Of a stretch of 64,000 nt of DNA, positions 54,149 to 62,694 are shown piece after piece. Position 1 is the first letter of the stretch; each line of letters begins with the position of its first letter. Origin of the DNA: Pseudonocardia abyssalis (lineage in GTDB: Bacteria > Actinomycetota > Actinomycetes > Mycobacteriales > Pseudonocardiaceae); NCBI RefSeq assembly GCF_019263705.2, contig NZ_JADQDK010000001.1, positions 4,464,001 through 4,528,000 of the forward strand, in the 5' to 3' direction. The translations under genes and the position numbers were made by a program. The notes beneath the pieces were generated by a model that saw only the letters and a list, made by a program, of their open reading frames with translations, was not told the DNA's origin and made no database searches.

Positions 54149-54937
54149 ATGAAGCGCCTGATCGTCGGGCTGATCGTGCTCGTCGGCGTGCTCGTGGGCG
54201 TCGACTTCGGGGCCGCGGCTCTCGCCGAGTCGGCCGTGTCCCGGCAGATGCGCGAGCAGATCGGCCTGCCCGACGACCCCGACGTGCGGATCAACGGCTT
54301 CCCGTTCGTCACCCAGGCGCTGACCGGGCGGTACTCCAGCATCGACGTGTCCGCCGACCGCCTGCAGGTCGGTGACCTGCAGGAGGTCGAGGTCGTCGCG
54401 GTCCTCCGCGACGTCGACGCCCCGCTGTCGGAAGTTCTCGGGTCCGGGCCGAAGTCGCTGCGCGTCGCCGAGGCCGAGGGCACCGTCCGCGTCGGGGCCG
54501 ACGACATCGAGCGGCTGCTCGGCTCCGTCGACCGCCTGCGCATCGAGTCGCTCGACGCCGACGCGCTCGAGCAGGCCGTCGAGGACGGGGCCGATGCCTC
54601 GCTCGCCGACGCCGACCCCGACACCGTCGCCCGGCTCGTCGGCACCACCGCGGTGCAGGGCGAGGACACCGAGGTCTCGGCCATCGTCGCGCTGGACCTC
54701 ACCGACGGGCTCGTGCGGATCGTGCCGCGCGACATCCGGATCGGCGGACCCGACGCCCCTCCCCTGCCGGAGTCCGTGCAGACCTCGCTGGGCGACCGGT
54801 TCACCGTGGAGGTCGACCCGGGCTCGCTCCCGCTGCAGGTGACGCCCACCGAGCTGAAGGCCGTCGACGGCGTTCTCGAGATCAGCGGCAGCACCACCGA
54901 CCTCGTTCTCGGCGCCGCGGCGTCAGGTGCGGGCTGA
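54149..54937 (+). CDS. DUF2993 (LmeA-like) envelope protein
   Basis: 262 residues from ATG 54149, preceded by GGAGG. An N-terminal hydrophobic helix (LIVGLIVLVGVLVGVDFGAA) anchors or exports the protein. The body matches DUF2993 (INGFPFVTQALTGRYSSIDV, RDVDAPLSEVL), a lipid-binding fold seen in the mycobacterial LmeA protein needed for mannan elongation. It probably acts in the periplasmic space. Position corresponds to Rv0817c. Confidence 0.85.
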   Translation: MKRLIVGLIVLVGVLVGVDFGAAALAESAVSRQMREQIGLPDDPDVRINGFPFVTQALTGRYSSIDVSADRLQVGDLQEVEVVAVLRDVDAPLSEVLGSGPKSLRVAEAEGTVRVGADDIERLLGSVDRLRIESLDADALEQAVEDGADASLADADPDTVARLVGTTAVQGEDTEVSAIVALDLTDGLVRIVPRDIRIGGPDAPPLPESVQTSLGDRFTVEVDPGSLPLQVTPTELKAVDGVLEISGSTTDLVLGAAASGAG

Positions 54938-54974
54938 CGGGACTGAACCGGACACCGGAGACGTTGTAGCGGCC

Positions 54975-55412
54975 ATGGATCCGATCGGGGCAGTGGTACT
55001 CCTCGCTGCACTGGTGCTCGCCACCGCGGCGGGCCTCGTCCTGCGCCGCCGCGACGGCCGTGTCCGTGCCGGCCGCGCGGCCGGGGACGGGGCCTCGGGC
55101 GGGTGGGCGCTGGCGGGCACCACCCCCGGCACCGACGACCGCGTACTGCTGCTGCAGCTCTCCTCGCCGGTCTGCACGCCGTGCCGGCGCACCGCGGAGC
55201 TGATCGACGACCTGCGCACCCGGCGCCCCGGCGTCGCGCACACCGAGATCGACGTGGCCGACCGCCCGGACGTCGCGCGGGCCCTCGGGGTCATGCGCAC
55301 CCCGACCGTCGTCGCGTTCGACCGCGCCGGGACGGAGTTCCTGCGCGTCTCCGGCCTCCCGCGAGCGTCCGACCTGGAAGCGGCGCTCGACCCGGTGCTC
55401 GACCCCCGATGA
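54975..55412 (+). CDS. Thioredoxin-fold protein (ThiX-like), membrane-anchored
   Basis: 145 residues from ATG 54975. One transmembrane helix (about 5-22) precedes a thioredoxin domain with the redox motif SPVCTPC near residue 65 and the cis-Pro loop MRTPTVVAFD near 112. It should catalyse thiol-disulfide exchange and corresponds in position to Rv0816c. It is followed by a strong hairpin and the sulfur operon. Confidence 0.85.
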   Translation: MDPIGAVVLLAALVLATAAGLVLRRRDGRVRAGRAAGDGASGGWALAGTTPGTDDRVLLLQLSSPVCTPCRRTAELIDDLRTRRPGVAHTEIDVADRPDVARALGVMRTPTVVAFDRAGTEFLRVSGLPRASDLEAALDPVLDPR

Positions 55413-55425
55413 GGTACGACACCGT

Positions 55426-55457
55426 CCGCCTTTCGGGAGCACGGTCCCGAAAGGCGG
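55426..55457. terminator. 13-bp inverted repeat after the thioredoxin-like gene
   Basis: ccgcctttcggga (55426-55438) and tcccgaaaggcgg (55445-55457) form a perfect stem with a 6-nt loop. There is no T tract. It lies 14 bp after the upstream stop and its right arm occupies the -35 region of the leader promoter, so it may be a terminator, an operator, or both. Confidence 0.65.
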
Positions 55458-55480
55458 GATCCTGGGTTACCCTCGGCGTT

Positions 55481-55555
55481 GTGTTCTGGCCGTTGACCCG
55501 TCGCCGCGCAGTGGACCTGTGCCGCGTCGGCAGCTGCCTGTGTCACGCCTCCTGA
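55481..55555 (+). CDS. Cysteine-rich leader peptide of the sulfur operon
   Basis: 24 residues from GTG 55481. The ending RRRAVDLCRVGSCLCHAS is the conserved actinobacterial leader with three Cys codons (55520, 55535 and 55541). taccct at 55468-55473 is a fitting -10 for transcription starting exactly at the GTG, so the peptide is probably translated leaderless. In mycobacteria such polycysteine leaders upstream of cysA2-type operons act as cysteine-responsive attenuators. The downstream gene here is the same type of operon. Confidence 0.88.
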   Translation: MFWPLTRRRAVDLCRVGSCLCHAS

Positions 55556-55591
55556 GCGACCCGCCTCCGCACACCCCGCTCGTCTCAGGAG
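55549..55591 (+). promoter_or_regulatory. Shine-Dalgarno-sequestering hairpin of the leader
   Basis: ctcctgag (55549-55556, which includes the leader stop TGA) is perfectly complementary to ctcaggag (55584-55591), which contains the AGGAG Shine-Dalgarno of the next gene. A ribosome held at the last Cys codon (55541-55543) would cover the left arm and free the Shine-Dalgarno; a terminating ribosome that leaves would let the stem form. This matches cysteine-responsive translational attenuation. Confidence 0.7.
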
Positions 55592-55598
55592 TACCCCC

Positions 55599-56047
55599 AT
55601 GTCCGCATCGGACCCCCAGCTCGATCCGCGCGGCGTCCGCTTCGCCGCGGCGCTCACCACCGTCGTGCTCGCGATCGTGCTGCTCAGCGCCAGCGGCTGG
55701 CTGCTCGCCGCGCAGGCCGTGGTGTTCGCGCTCGCCGCGTTCGCCGGGCCGCGCTTCGCGCCGTACCCGCTGATCTTCCGCGCGCTCGTCGCGCCGCGGC
55801 TGAGCCCGCCCACCGACCGCGAGGACGCCGCACCCGTGCGGTTCTCCCAGCTCGTCGGGTTCGTCTTCACCGTCGTGGGCACCGTCGGCTACCTCGCCGG
55901 GCTCACCACGCTCGGCGTCGTCGCCACCGCGTTCGCCCTCGTCGCCGCGTTCCTCAACGCCGCCTTCGGCTTCTGCCTCGGCTGCGAGATGTACGGCCTC
56001 GTCCAACGATTCCGCCCGAACCGCAACAACCAGCAGGGAGCCACAGC

Positions 56048-56051
<4 letters not shown>
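55599..56051 (+). CDS. DUF4395 integral membrane protein
   Basis: 150 residues with four hydrophobic helices (AAALTTVVLAIVLLSASGWL, LLAAQAVVFALAAFAG, GFVFTVVGTVGYLAG, GVVATAFALVAAFLNAAF) and a conserved FGFCLGCEMYGLV with two Cys near the C-terminus, the DUF4395 hallmark. The family is linked to sulfur or thioredoxin genes. It overlaps the sulfurtransferase by ATGA and is the first structural gene after the leader. Confidence 0.88.
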
Positions 56052-56892
<841 letters not shown>

Positions 56893-56893
<1 letters not shown>

Positions 56894-57192
56894 TGTGCGG
56901 CGCCCCTGACCAGGCGGTCTCGCTGCCCGCGGGCACCGACCTCACCAAGGAGACCGTGCTCGCCGGGCGGGTCGTGGCCGGCGGTGAGCCCGTCGGCGGC
57001 GCGTTCGTCCGGCTGCTCGACGGCACCGGCGAGTTCACCGCCGAGGTCGTGGCGAGCGCGAGCGGCGACTTCCGCTTCTTCGCCGCCCCCGGCACCTGGA
57101 CGCTGCGCGCGCTGAGCCGCAGCGGCAACGGGGAGGCGGTCCTGACGGCCGACGCCCCGGGACTGCACCAGACGCAGGTGGCGGTGGCCTGA
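56893..57192 (+). CDS. sseC: SseC-like DUF1416 protein
   Basis: 99 residues from an ATG overlapping the previous stop by 1 bp. The start MCGAPDQAVSLPAGTDLTKE and GRVVAGGEPVGGAFVRLLDG then GEFTAEVVASASGDFRFFAA are the DUF1416/SseC hallmark, a small beta-sandwich always encoded after the rhodanese in actinobacteria. The exact role in sulfur transfer is unknown. It closes the sulfur operon before a strong hairpin. Confidence 0.92.
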
Positions 57193-57207
57193 CCCGGCCC
57201 GTCGCGT

Positions 57208-57260
57208 TGCAGTAGAGCCACCTTGCCGCCGTCTCACGGCAGCAAGGTGGCTCTACTGCA
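57208..57260. terminator. Very strong hairpin after the sulfur operon
   Basis: 19-bp perfect arms (tgcagtagagccaccttgc at 57208-57226 and its complement at 57242-57260) continue inward with 5 more pairs (gccgt/acggc) after one mismatch, leaving a 3-nt loop. It lacks a T tract but should end transcription in both directions. Similar hairpins may be a repeated family in this genome. Confidence 0.8.
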
Positions 57261-57298
57261 GTTCGGGCCGGGAGTCGGCAGGGCTAGGGTGGCTCCCC

Positions 57299-57427
57299 GT
57301 GCACTGGTTCTTCACCGGCTTGTTGATCGCGGCCAGCGCGGGCACCGTCGCCTACACCGGCTACCTGCTCCGTCGCCTGTTCACCACCGAACCGACGACC
57401 GAGACGTCGACGGGGGCGGCGTCGTGA
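57299..57427 (+). CDS. Small single-helix membrane protein
   Basis: 42 residues from GTG 57299. One hydrophobic helix (FFTGLLIAASAGTVAYTGYL) is followed by LRRLF and a Thr-rich tail. The stop overlaps the next start as GTGA, implying translational coupling with the nitrobindin-like gene. No family is recognised, but the layout supports it as real. Confidence 0.55.
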   Translation: MHWFFTGLLIAASAGTVAYTGYLLRRLFTTEPTTETSTGAAS

Positions 57428-58050
57428 GCGGGCCCGACGGCGAGATCCCCGGCACCATCTCCGGCCCGGCCAACGCCGCTCCCGACTCCCCGCGCCGCAA
57501 TCGGCCGCGCTTCGAGGACCTCCCGGTCCCCGACGACACCGCCAACCTGCGCGAGGGACCCGACCTGCACCAGCAGTGCCTGGGCCTGCTGCCGCTGGTC
57601 GGGGTGTGGCGCGGGGCGGGCGAGGTCGTCTACCCCACGATCGACGGCCCGTACGCCTACGGCCAGCAGCTCGTGTTCGCCCACGACGGGCGCCCGTTCC
57701 TGTCCTACGAGGCGCGCGCCTGGCTGCTCGACGACGACGGCAAGGTCATCCGCCCCGCCGCCCGTGAGACCGGCTTCTGGCGGCCGCAGGAGGGCGGTGA
57801 GCTGGAGGTGCTGATCACGCACGCCACGGGTATCGCCGAGCTGTTCTACGGCCGCGCCCTCGACCTGCGGTCCTGGGAGATCCAGACCGATGCGGTCGTA
57901 CGCACCCCCACCGCCCAGGACGTGCAGGCCTCGCACCGGCTCTACGGGCTCGTGGAGGGCGGCGACCTCGCCTACGTCGACGAGCGCGCGATGATGGGCC
58001 GGCCCCTGCAGCCGCACCTCTCGGCGCGCCTGAGCCGCATCGCCGGCTGA
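57424..58050 (+). CDS. Nitrobindin-like heme-binding beta-barrel protein
   Basis: 208 residues from GTG 57424. The GxWxGxGxxxYP-type motif is LVGVWRGAGEVVYP near residue 60, and the C-terminal QPHLSARLSRI carries the likely axial heme His. This is the Rv0813c/THAP4 beta-barrel family, which binds ferric heme and isomerises peroxynitrite. The first about 40 residues are an extra disordered extension. It follows sseC as in M. tuberculosis. Confidence 0.88.
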   Translation: MSGPDGEIPGTISGPANAAPDSPRRNRPRFEDLPVPDDTANLREGPDLHQQCLGLLPLVGVWRGAGEVVYPTIDGPYAYGQQLVFAHDGRPFLSYEARAWLLDDDGKVIRPAARETGFWRPQEGGELEVLITHATGIAELFYGRALDLRSWEIQTDAVVRTPTAQDVQASHRLYGLVEGGDLAYVDERAMMGRPLQPHLSARLSRIAG

Positions 58051-58060
58051 ATCCCGGGTC

Positions 58061-58903
58061 TCAGCCCACGCCGACGCGGGCGGCGAGCAACCCGCGCAGC
58101 TCGTCGTCGGACAGGCCGGACAGGCGGGCGAGCTGGTCGGGCGCCAGGCCCGCGTCGGCGAGGCGGCTGAGTACGGAGCGGAGCGTCTCGCGCTCGTGGC
58201 GCACGGCGTCGCTGAGCCGGTCGAGCTGGCGCCGGCACGCGTCCAGCTCGACGGTGGCCCCGACGGCGCGCACCGGGTCGTCCAGGAGCACGGCCAGGAG
58301 TCGGTCACGGGCGTCGCCGCGTCCGGCGGGAGGCTGGGCCCCGTCGGGGGCGGACCACACGGCCGGGGCCGGGGACGTCTGGGCCGGGGGCGTCTGGGCC
58401 GGGGCCGCCGTCGGCGCGGTCCGCTCGACCGGGACGTGCTCGGCAGGCGCCTGGCCGGACGGAACGTCGGCGGTCGGGACGCGGTCGGCCGGGGCGTGCT
58501 CGGACCGGCCCTCGTCGGCCGGGGCGCCGATCGGCCCCGCGGGCGGGGCGTCGGCGGCCGCGACCCTGGCCCGCGCCTCGCGCACCGCGAGGGCCTGCGC
58601 GACGGCCGCGGCGACGGTGCGCCCGGACCCCACGCGTTCGGCGGGGTCGAGGTCGGGACGGTCGGCGGCGGGCGGCAGGTCCGGCGGCGAGGAGTCGGGC
58701 GCGGGGGTGCGGGCCGCGGGGACGTCGGGCTGCGGTGCGTGCTCGCCCGTCTCCCGCACCGCGTCCGCCACCGTCGGGCGGTCCTGGGCGCGGGCGCGCC
58801 TGCGCCGCCGGACGACGAGCACGACGATGACCAGAGCGATGACGAGGAGCAGGGCTCCGGCACCGACCGGGACCAGCACCTCAGGCGTCAGGGCCAGCTG
58901 CAT
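58061..58903 (-). CDS. Membrane-anchored Ala/Pro-rich hypothetical protein
   Basis: 280 residues. A transmembrane helix (about 10-32) is followed by RRRRRAR and a long Ala/Pro/Asp-rich region. A C-terminal helical stretch (LLAVLLDDPVRAVGATVELD, LSDAVRHERETLRSVLSRLA) ends the protein. No family is recognised. It lies 45 bp downstream of the DivIVA-like gene on the same strand, so it may be part of a septum or envelope unit. Confidence 0.6.
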   Translation of the reverse strand: MQLALTPEVLVPVGAGALLLVIALVIVVLVVRRRRRARAQDRPTVADAVRETGEHAPQPDVPAARTPAPDSSPPDLPPAADRPDLDPAERVGSGRTVAAAVAQALAVREARARVAAADAPPAGPIGAPADEGRSEHAPADRVPTADVPSGQAPAEHVPVERTAPTAAPAQTPPAQTSPAPAVWSAPDGAQPPAGRGDARDRLLAVLLDDPVRAVGATVELDACRRQLDRLSDAVRHERETLRSVLSRLADAGLAPDQLARLSGLSDDELRGLLAARVGVG

Positions 58904-58948
58904 GGTTGCGCACCGTACGCCGTTCGGCGTAACAGCGCGCCACCGGGC

Positions 58949-60856
58949 TCAGGCAGAGCGTGACGGAGAGGTCGGACGAGCGCGACCGTTCGACCCATCA
59001 CCCTGCTCCGAACGACCGCCGTTCGGTGACGGTGAGAGCAGGGTCGGCTCGTCCGGGCGGACGGCCGCGACCGCGGTGGTCGGGTCGGCGGGGGCCGGGT
59101 CCGGGCGTCGTACGAGCGAGGTGCGCTCGCCGGCGTCGCGCGGCACCCCGTCCCGCGGCACGGCGGTGGTCTGCGGCTCCGGCTCGGCCGACCGGGCCGG
59201 GCGGAACAGGTCGGCGGGCTCGGGCTCCGGCTCGCTGCGCGGCCGCAGCGACGAGTTCTCGCCGACGGCCGGGTAGGCACCGGTCGGCAGCCGGTGGGCC
59301 GCCTTGCCCGCCTCGCGGGCAGGCAGCTTCTCCTTCGCGGTGACCGCGTCGGCGGACGACCCGTTCCCGCTGCCCACCGGCGCGCCACCGGGCGGCTGGG
59401 CACCCGGCGCCGGGCCGGGGCGCGCACCTGCGGTCCGGGCGTCCGACGAGCCGGACGTGGGGCCGCTCGACCGCGGGCCGGCCTGCGAGGGGCCGGCCGG
59501 GGAGGACGCACCCTGAACCGAGCTGGGCTTGGTCGAACGGGGCTGCGCAGAACCGACCTGGGACGACCCGGTGTGGGACGACCCGGCCTGCGTCGAGCCC
59601 GGCTGGGACGAGCCGGGCGTGGACGAGCCGGGCGTGGGCGAGCCGGGCGTGGACGAACTGGGCGTGGACGACCCGGACGTGGGGGTACCGGCGTGCGACG
59701 CCCCGGACGGAGGTCCACCGGCCTGCGACGATCCGGCCTGCGCACCCCCGGAGCGCGAGCCGCCGGACACGGTTTCGTGGGACCCACCCGGCTGCGCACC
59801 GCCCGGCCGGGAGCTGCCCGACGGCGCCGCACCGGGGGCGGAACCGGCGTGCGCGCCACCGGACGGCGACCCGGCCTGCGCACCGGCCGCCGGAACGGCG
59901 GAGGAGGTGCCGCTCGGGGAGCCCGCCACGGGCGACGGGGAAGCCGACGACGCGGATGCGCTGCGACCGTCGGAGGCACCACGACCGTCCGAGGCCGGGG
60001 ACGGGCGACCGGCACCGGCCGCTGCGGCCTGGGCCGCGGCCCGGCGGTCGGCGGCGGCCACGGCACCCGAGGGCAGCGCGGTGGTGGCCGGACCACCCGA
60101 CGGCGAGCCACCCGGGGCCTCGGGAGCGGCCGCGGGGGCCTTCTCCTGCGACGAGGCGGGCACCGGAGACGCAGCCGGACGACCCGGGCCGGGCTGCGGG
60201 GAAGCTGCGGGCGACGGCGCCCGGTGGCCGCCGTCGGCGGGCCGGGGAGGGCCGTCGGGCGTGCGACCGACCTGCGGGACGGGCCCCGTGCCGGGCCGCC
60301 GCTCGGGGCGGGGGCCGTCACCGGGGCGGGGAGCCTCGGACGGGCGCTGGTCGACGTCGTGCCGACCACCGGTCGGGTACCGGCTGGACTCCCGGGCCGG
60401 CATCTGCGCGGTGGGCGCGGCGAGCAGGCCCTCGAGCTGCGACCGCATGCGCGTGAGCTCGGCCAGCACGGAGTCGCGCTGGCGGACGAGGTCGGCCACC
60501 TGCGAACGGACACCGTCGGTCTCGGCACGCGCCGCGAGGTGGGCGTTGCGGCGGATCTCGGCGGCCTCCTCCTCGGCGGCCGCGAGGATGCTCTCCATGC
60601 GATCGGTGAAGGTGTCGATGGTGTCCGGGTTGTCGGCCGGGCCACCGGGCCGGGGGCGCGGGGTCGGTCGCGGCCGGGCGGACTGGCCGGGCGTGACGGC
60701 GGGCATCGGCTGGCTGCGTGCGACCTCCAGGTCGGCGCGCATCCGGGCCAGGACCCGCTGGAGCCGGTCGACGTGCTCGTCGACCTGGCGCCGGTCGTAT
60801 CCGCGCAGCACGACGTCGAAGCGTGGCGCGCCGGGCACCCCCGCGTCAGTCGTCAT
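58949..60856 (-). CDS. DivIVA-like coiled-coil protein with long Ser/Pro/Gly-rich tail
   Basis: 635 residues from the ATG at 60854-60856. The N-terminus FDVVLRGYDRRQVDEHVDRL is a DivIVA-like membrane-binding motif (YDRxxVDxH) and a coiled coil with ATPase-like or DivIVA spacing follows (MESILAAAEEEAAEIRRNAH; SQVADLVRQRDSVLAELTRM). The remaining about 430 residues are disordered, dominated by SSTPGS and GSSQ repeats. It probably localises to curved membranes at poles or septa and recruits growth factors. The tail is longer than in usual DivIVA/Wag31 proteins. Confidence 0.75.
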   Translation of the reverse strand: MTTDAGVPGAPRFDVVLRGYDRRQVDEHVDRLQRVLARMRADLEVARSQPMPAVTPGQSARPRPTPRPRPGGPADNPDTIDTFTDRMESILAAAEEEAAEIRRNAHLAARAETDGVRSQVADLVRQRDSVLAELTRMRSQLEGLLAAPTAQMPARESSRYPTGGRHDVDQRPSEAPRPGDGPRPERRPGTGPVPQVGRTPDGPPRPADGGHRAPSPAASPQPGPGRPAASPVPASSQEKAPAAAPEAPGGSPSGGPATTALPSGAVAAADRRAAAQAAAAGAGRPSPASDGRGASDGRSASASSASPSPVAGSPSGTSSAVPAAGAQAGSPSGGAHAGSAPGAAPSGSSRPGGAQPGGSHETVSGGSRSGGAQAGSSQAGGPPSGASHAGTPTSGSSTPSSSTPGSPTPGSSTPGSSQPGSTQAGSSHTGSSQVGSAQPRSTKPSSVQGASSPAGPSQAGPRSSGPTSGSSDARTAGARPGPAPGAQPPGGAPVGSGNGSSADAVTAKEKLPAREAGKAAHRLPTGAYPAVGENSSLRPRSEPEPEPADLFRPARSAEPEPQTTAVPRDGVPRDAGERTSLVRRPDPAPADPTTAVAAVRPDEPTLLSPSPNGGRSEQGDGSNGRARPTSPSRSA

Positions 60857-61009
60857 CGCTAGCCCTCCCGTGCGTGCCGTCACCGTGCATTCCGCCGAGG
60901 GTAGGGGGGTCGTTTCGCCCGATCCCGGCCGTTCACCCTTTCGCAGCATAGCGAGGCGGAACGGGACAGGCAGCCGCGGTGCGGACGGCAGCGGCCTACC
61001 ATCGGGCCG

Positions 61010-61489
61010 GTGGACACCTCGACCCGGCTCGACACCGCAGGTGAGCGACCTGACTCCGCCCACGGACCGGAGAACCTGAAGAGCACGCTGCACCGTCGCG
61101 GGCTCCGGATGACACCGCAGCGGCAGCTGGTCCTCGACGCGGTCCGTGAGCTCGGCCATGCCACCCCGGAACAGATCTGCGGGCAGGTGCAGAAGGTCGC
61201 GCCCGCCGTGAACATCACGACGATCTACCGCACGCTGGACCTGCTGGAGAAGCTCGGAGTCGTCCGGCACACACACCTCGGGCACGGCGCGCCGAACTAC
61301 TCCGAGCAGGAGCACCAGCACGTCCACCTCGTGTGCCACGAATGCGGCGCGGTGGTCGAAACCCCCTCCGATCTGATGAACGGGCTCGCCTCGCAGCTGC
61401 ACGACATCGCCGGGTTCGAGCTCGACGTCACCCACGTCGCCCTGTCCGGCCGCTGCCGCGACTGCGCGGGCACGGCGGTCGACGCGTGA
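61010..61489 (+). CDS. Fur-family metalloregulator
   Basis: 159 residues from GTG 61010. The winged helix (GLRMTPQRQLVLDAVRELG; VNITTIYRTLDLLEKLGVV) and the metal sites HEHQHVHLVCHECGAVVE-type (EQEHQHVHLVCHECGAVVE) and CRDC are standard for Fur/Zur. Whether it senses iron, zinc or peroxide cannot be told. It overlaps ygfZ by 4 bp (GTGA). Confidence 0.9.
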   Translation: MDTSTRLDTAGERPDSAHGPENLKSTLHRRGLRMTPQRQLVLDAVRELGHATPEQICGQVQKVAPAVNITTIYRTLDLLEKLGVVRHTHLGHGAPNYSEQEHQHVHLVCHECGAVVETPSDLMNGLASQLHDIAGFELDVTHVALSGRCRDCAGTAVDA

Positions 61490-62568
61490 CCGACACCGAG
61501 CTGACGCCCGACGCCCCCGACCGCGACTCCGCCGTCCCGTCGCACCGCGGTGACCCGCTGGCCGAGCAGCGCCGGATGGCCCGCTCCGCCGCGGTGGTCG
61601 ACCGGAGCCACCGCGGCGTGATCGCGGTGACCGGTGAGGACCGGCTGAGCTGGCTGCACCTGCTGCTCACCCAGCACGTGAGCGAGCTGCCCGCCGACAC
61701 CGGCACCGAGACACTGATCCTCGACCTGAACGGTCGCGTGCTGCACCACATGGTCGTGGCCCACGCAGGCGACGTCGTGTACCTCGACACCGAGCCCGGC
61801 GACGTCCCCGAGCTGCTCGACTACCTCACGAAGATGGTGTTCTGGTCGAAGGTCGAGCCACGCGACGCCACGGCGGAGTTCGCCGTGCTCAGCGTGGTCG
61901 GGCCCGACACCGAGGCCGTGCTCACCGCGGCGGGCGTCCCGGTGCCCGATCGGCCGCACGGCGCCCTCGCCCTGCCCGGGGGCGGTGTGGTGCGCCGGAT
62001 GCCGTGGCCCGGCGTCGACGCCGCCGACCTGCTGGTGCCCCGCGCGGAGCAGGACTCCTGGTGGGGGCGACTCACCGCCGCCGGGGCCCACGAAGCCGGG
62101 ACGATGGCGTTCGAGGCGCTGCGGGTGGAGTCCGGCCGTCCGCGCCTCGGCGTCGACACCGACGAGCGCACCATCCCGCACGAGGTCGGTTGGATCGGCG
62201 AGGCCGTGCACCTGACGAAGGGCTGCTACCGCGGCCAGGAGACGGTCGCGCGCGTCGCGAACCTCGGACGCCCGCCCCGGCGGCTCGTGCTCCTGCACCT
62301 CGACGCGGGCGACGAGCACCTGCCGGACCCCGGTGCCCCCGTCACCCTCGGCGGACGGCCCGTCGGGCGCGTCGGCACGGTCGCGCAGCACCACGAGCTC
62401 GGCCCGGTCGCGCTGGCGCTGGTCAAACGCTCGGTACCGGTCGACGCGGAGCTGGTCGCGGGCGAGGACGAGCGCGCGGCCCCCGCCCGGATCGACCCGG
62501 ACTCCGTCCCCCCCGAGGACGGCACGCCGCCACCCGGACGCGCGGCCCAGGGCGGCCTCCGCCGCTGA
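61486..62568 (+). CDS. ygfZ: Folate-binding YgfZ-family protein
   Basis: 360 residues from GTG 61486. The GCV_T-like fold contains TGEDRLSWLHLLLTQHVSEL near 45, and the diagnostic KGCYRGQE (LTKGCYRGQETVARVANLG) near 245. YgfZ uses folate in iron-sulfur cluster assembly or repair. It is translationally coupled to the Fur gene, which links it to metal supply. In position it corresponds to Rv0811c. Confidence 0.92.
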   Translation: MTDTELTPDAPDRDSAVPSHRGDPLAEQRRMARSAAVVDRSHRGVIAVTGEDRLSWLHLLLTQHVSELPADTGTETLILDLNGRVLHHMVVAHAGDVVYLDTEPGDVPELLDYLTKMVFWSKVEPRDATAEFAVLSVVGPDTEAVLTAAGVPVPDRPHGALALPGGGVVRRMPWPGVDAADLLVPRAEQDSWWGRLTAAGAHEAGTMAFEALRVESGRPRLGVDTDERTIPHEVGWIGEAVHLTKGCYRGQETVARVANLGRPPRRLVLLHLDAGDEHLPDPGAPVTLGGRPVGRVGTVAQHHELGPVALALVKRSVPVDAELVAGEDERAAPARIDPDSVPPEDGTPPPGRAAQGGLRR

Positions 62569-62694
62569 CCCCGCCGCCGGCCCTGACCCCGCCGCCGGCC
62601 CCGTCGCCGCCGTCCCGCTTCCTGTCGCCGCCCGCGTTCTCATCATGCAGGACGATGTTCCCGTATTGCGAGAACCGGGCGTAGCGTCCGACCG

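Noticed and set aside
58888..60645. 585-codon minus-strand ORF overlapping the DivIVA-like gene
   Set aside because: Arg/Pro/Ser-rich shadow of the low-complexity tail; the DivIVA frame has a conserved N-terminal motif and coiled coil.
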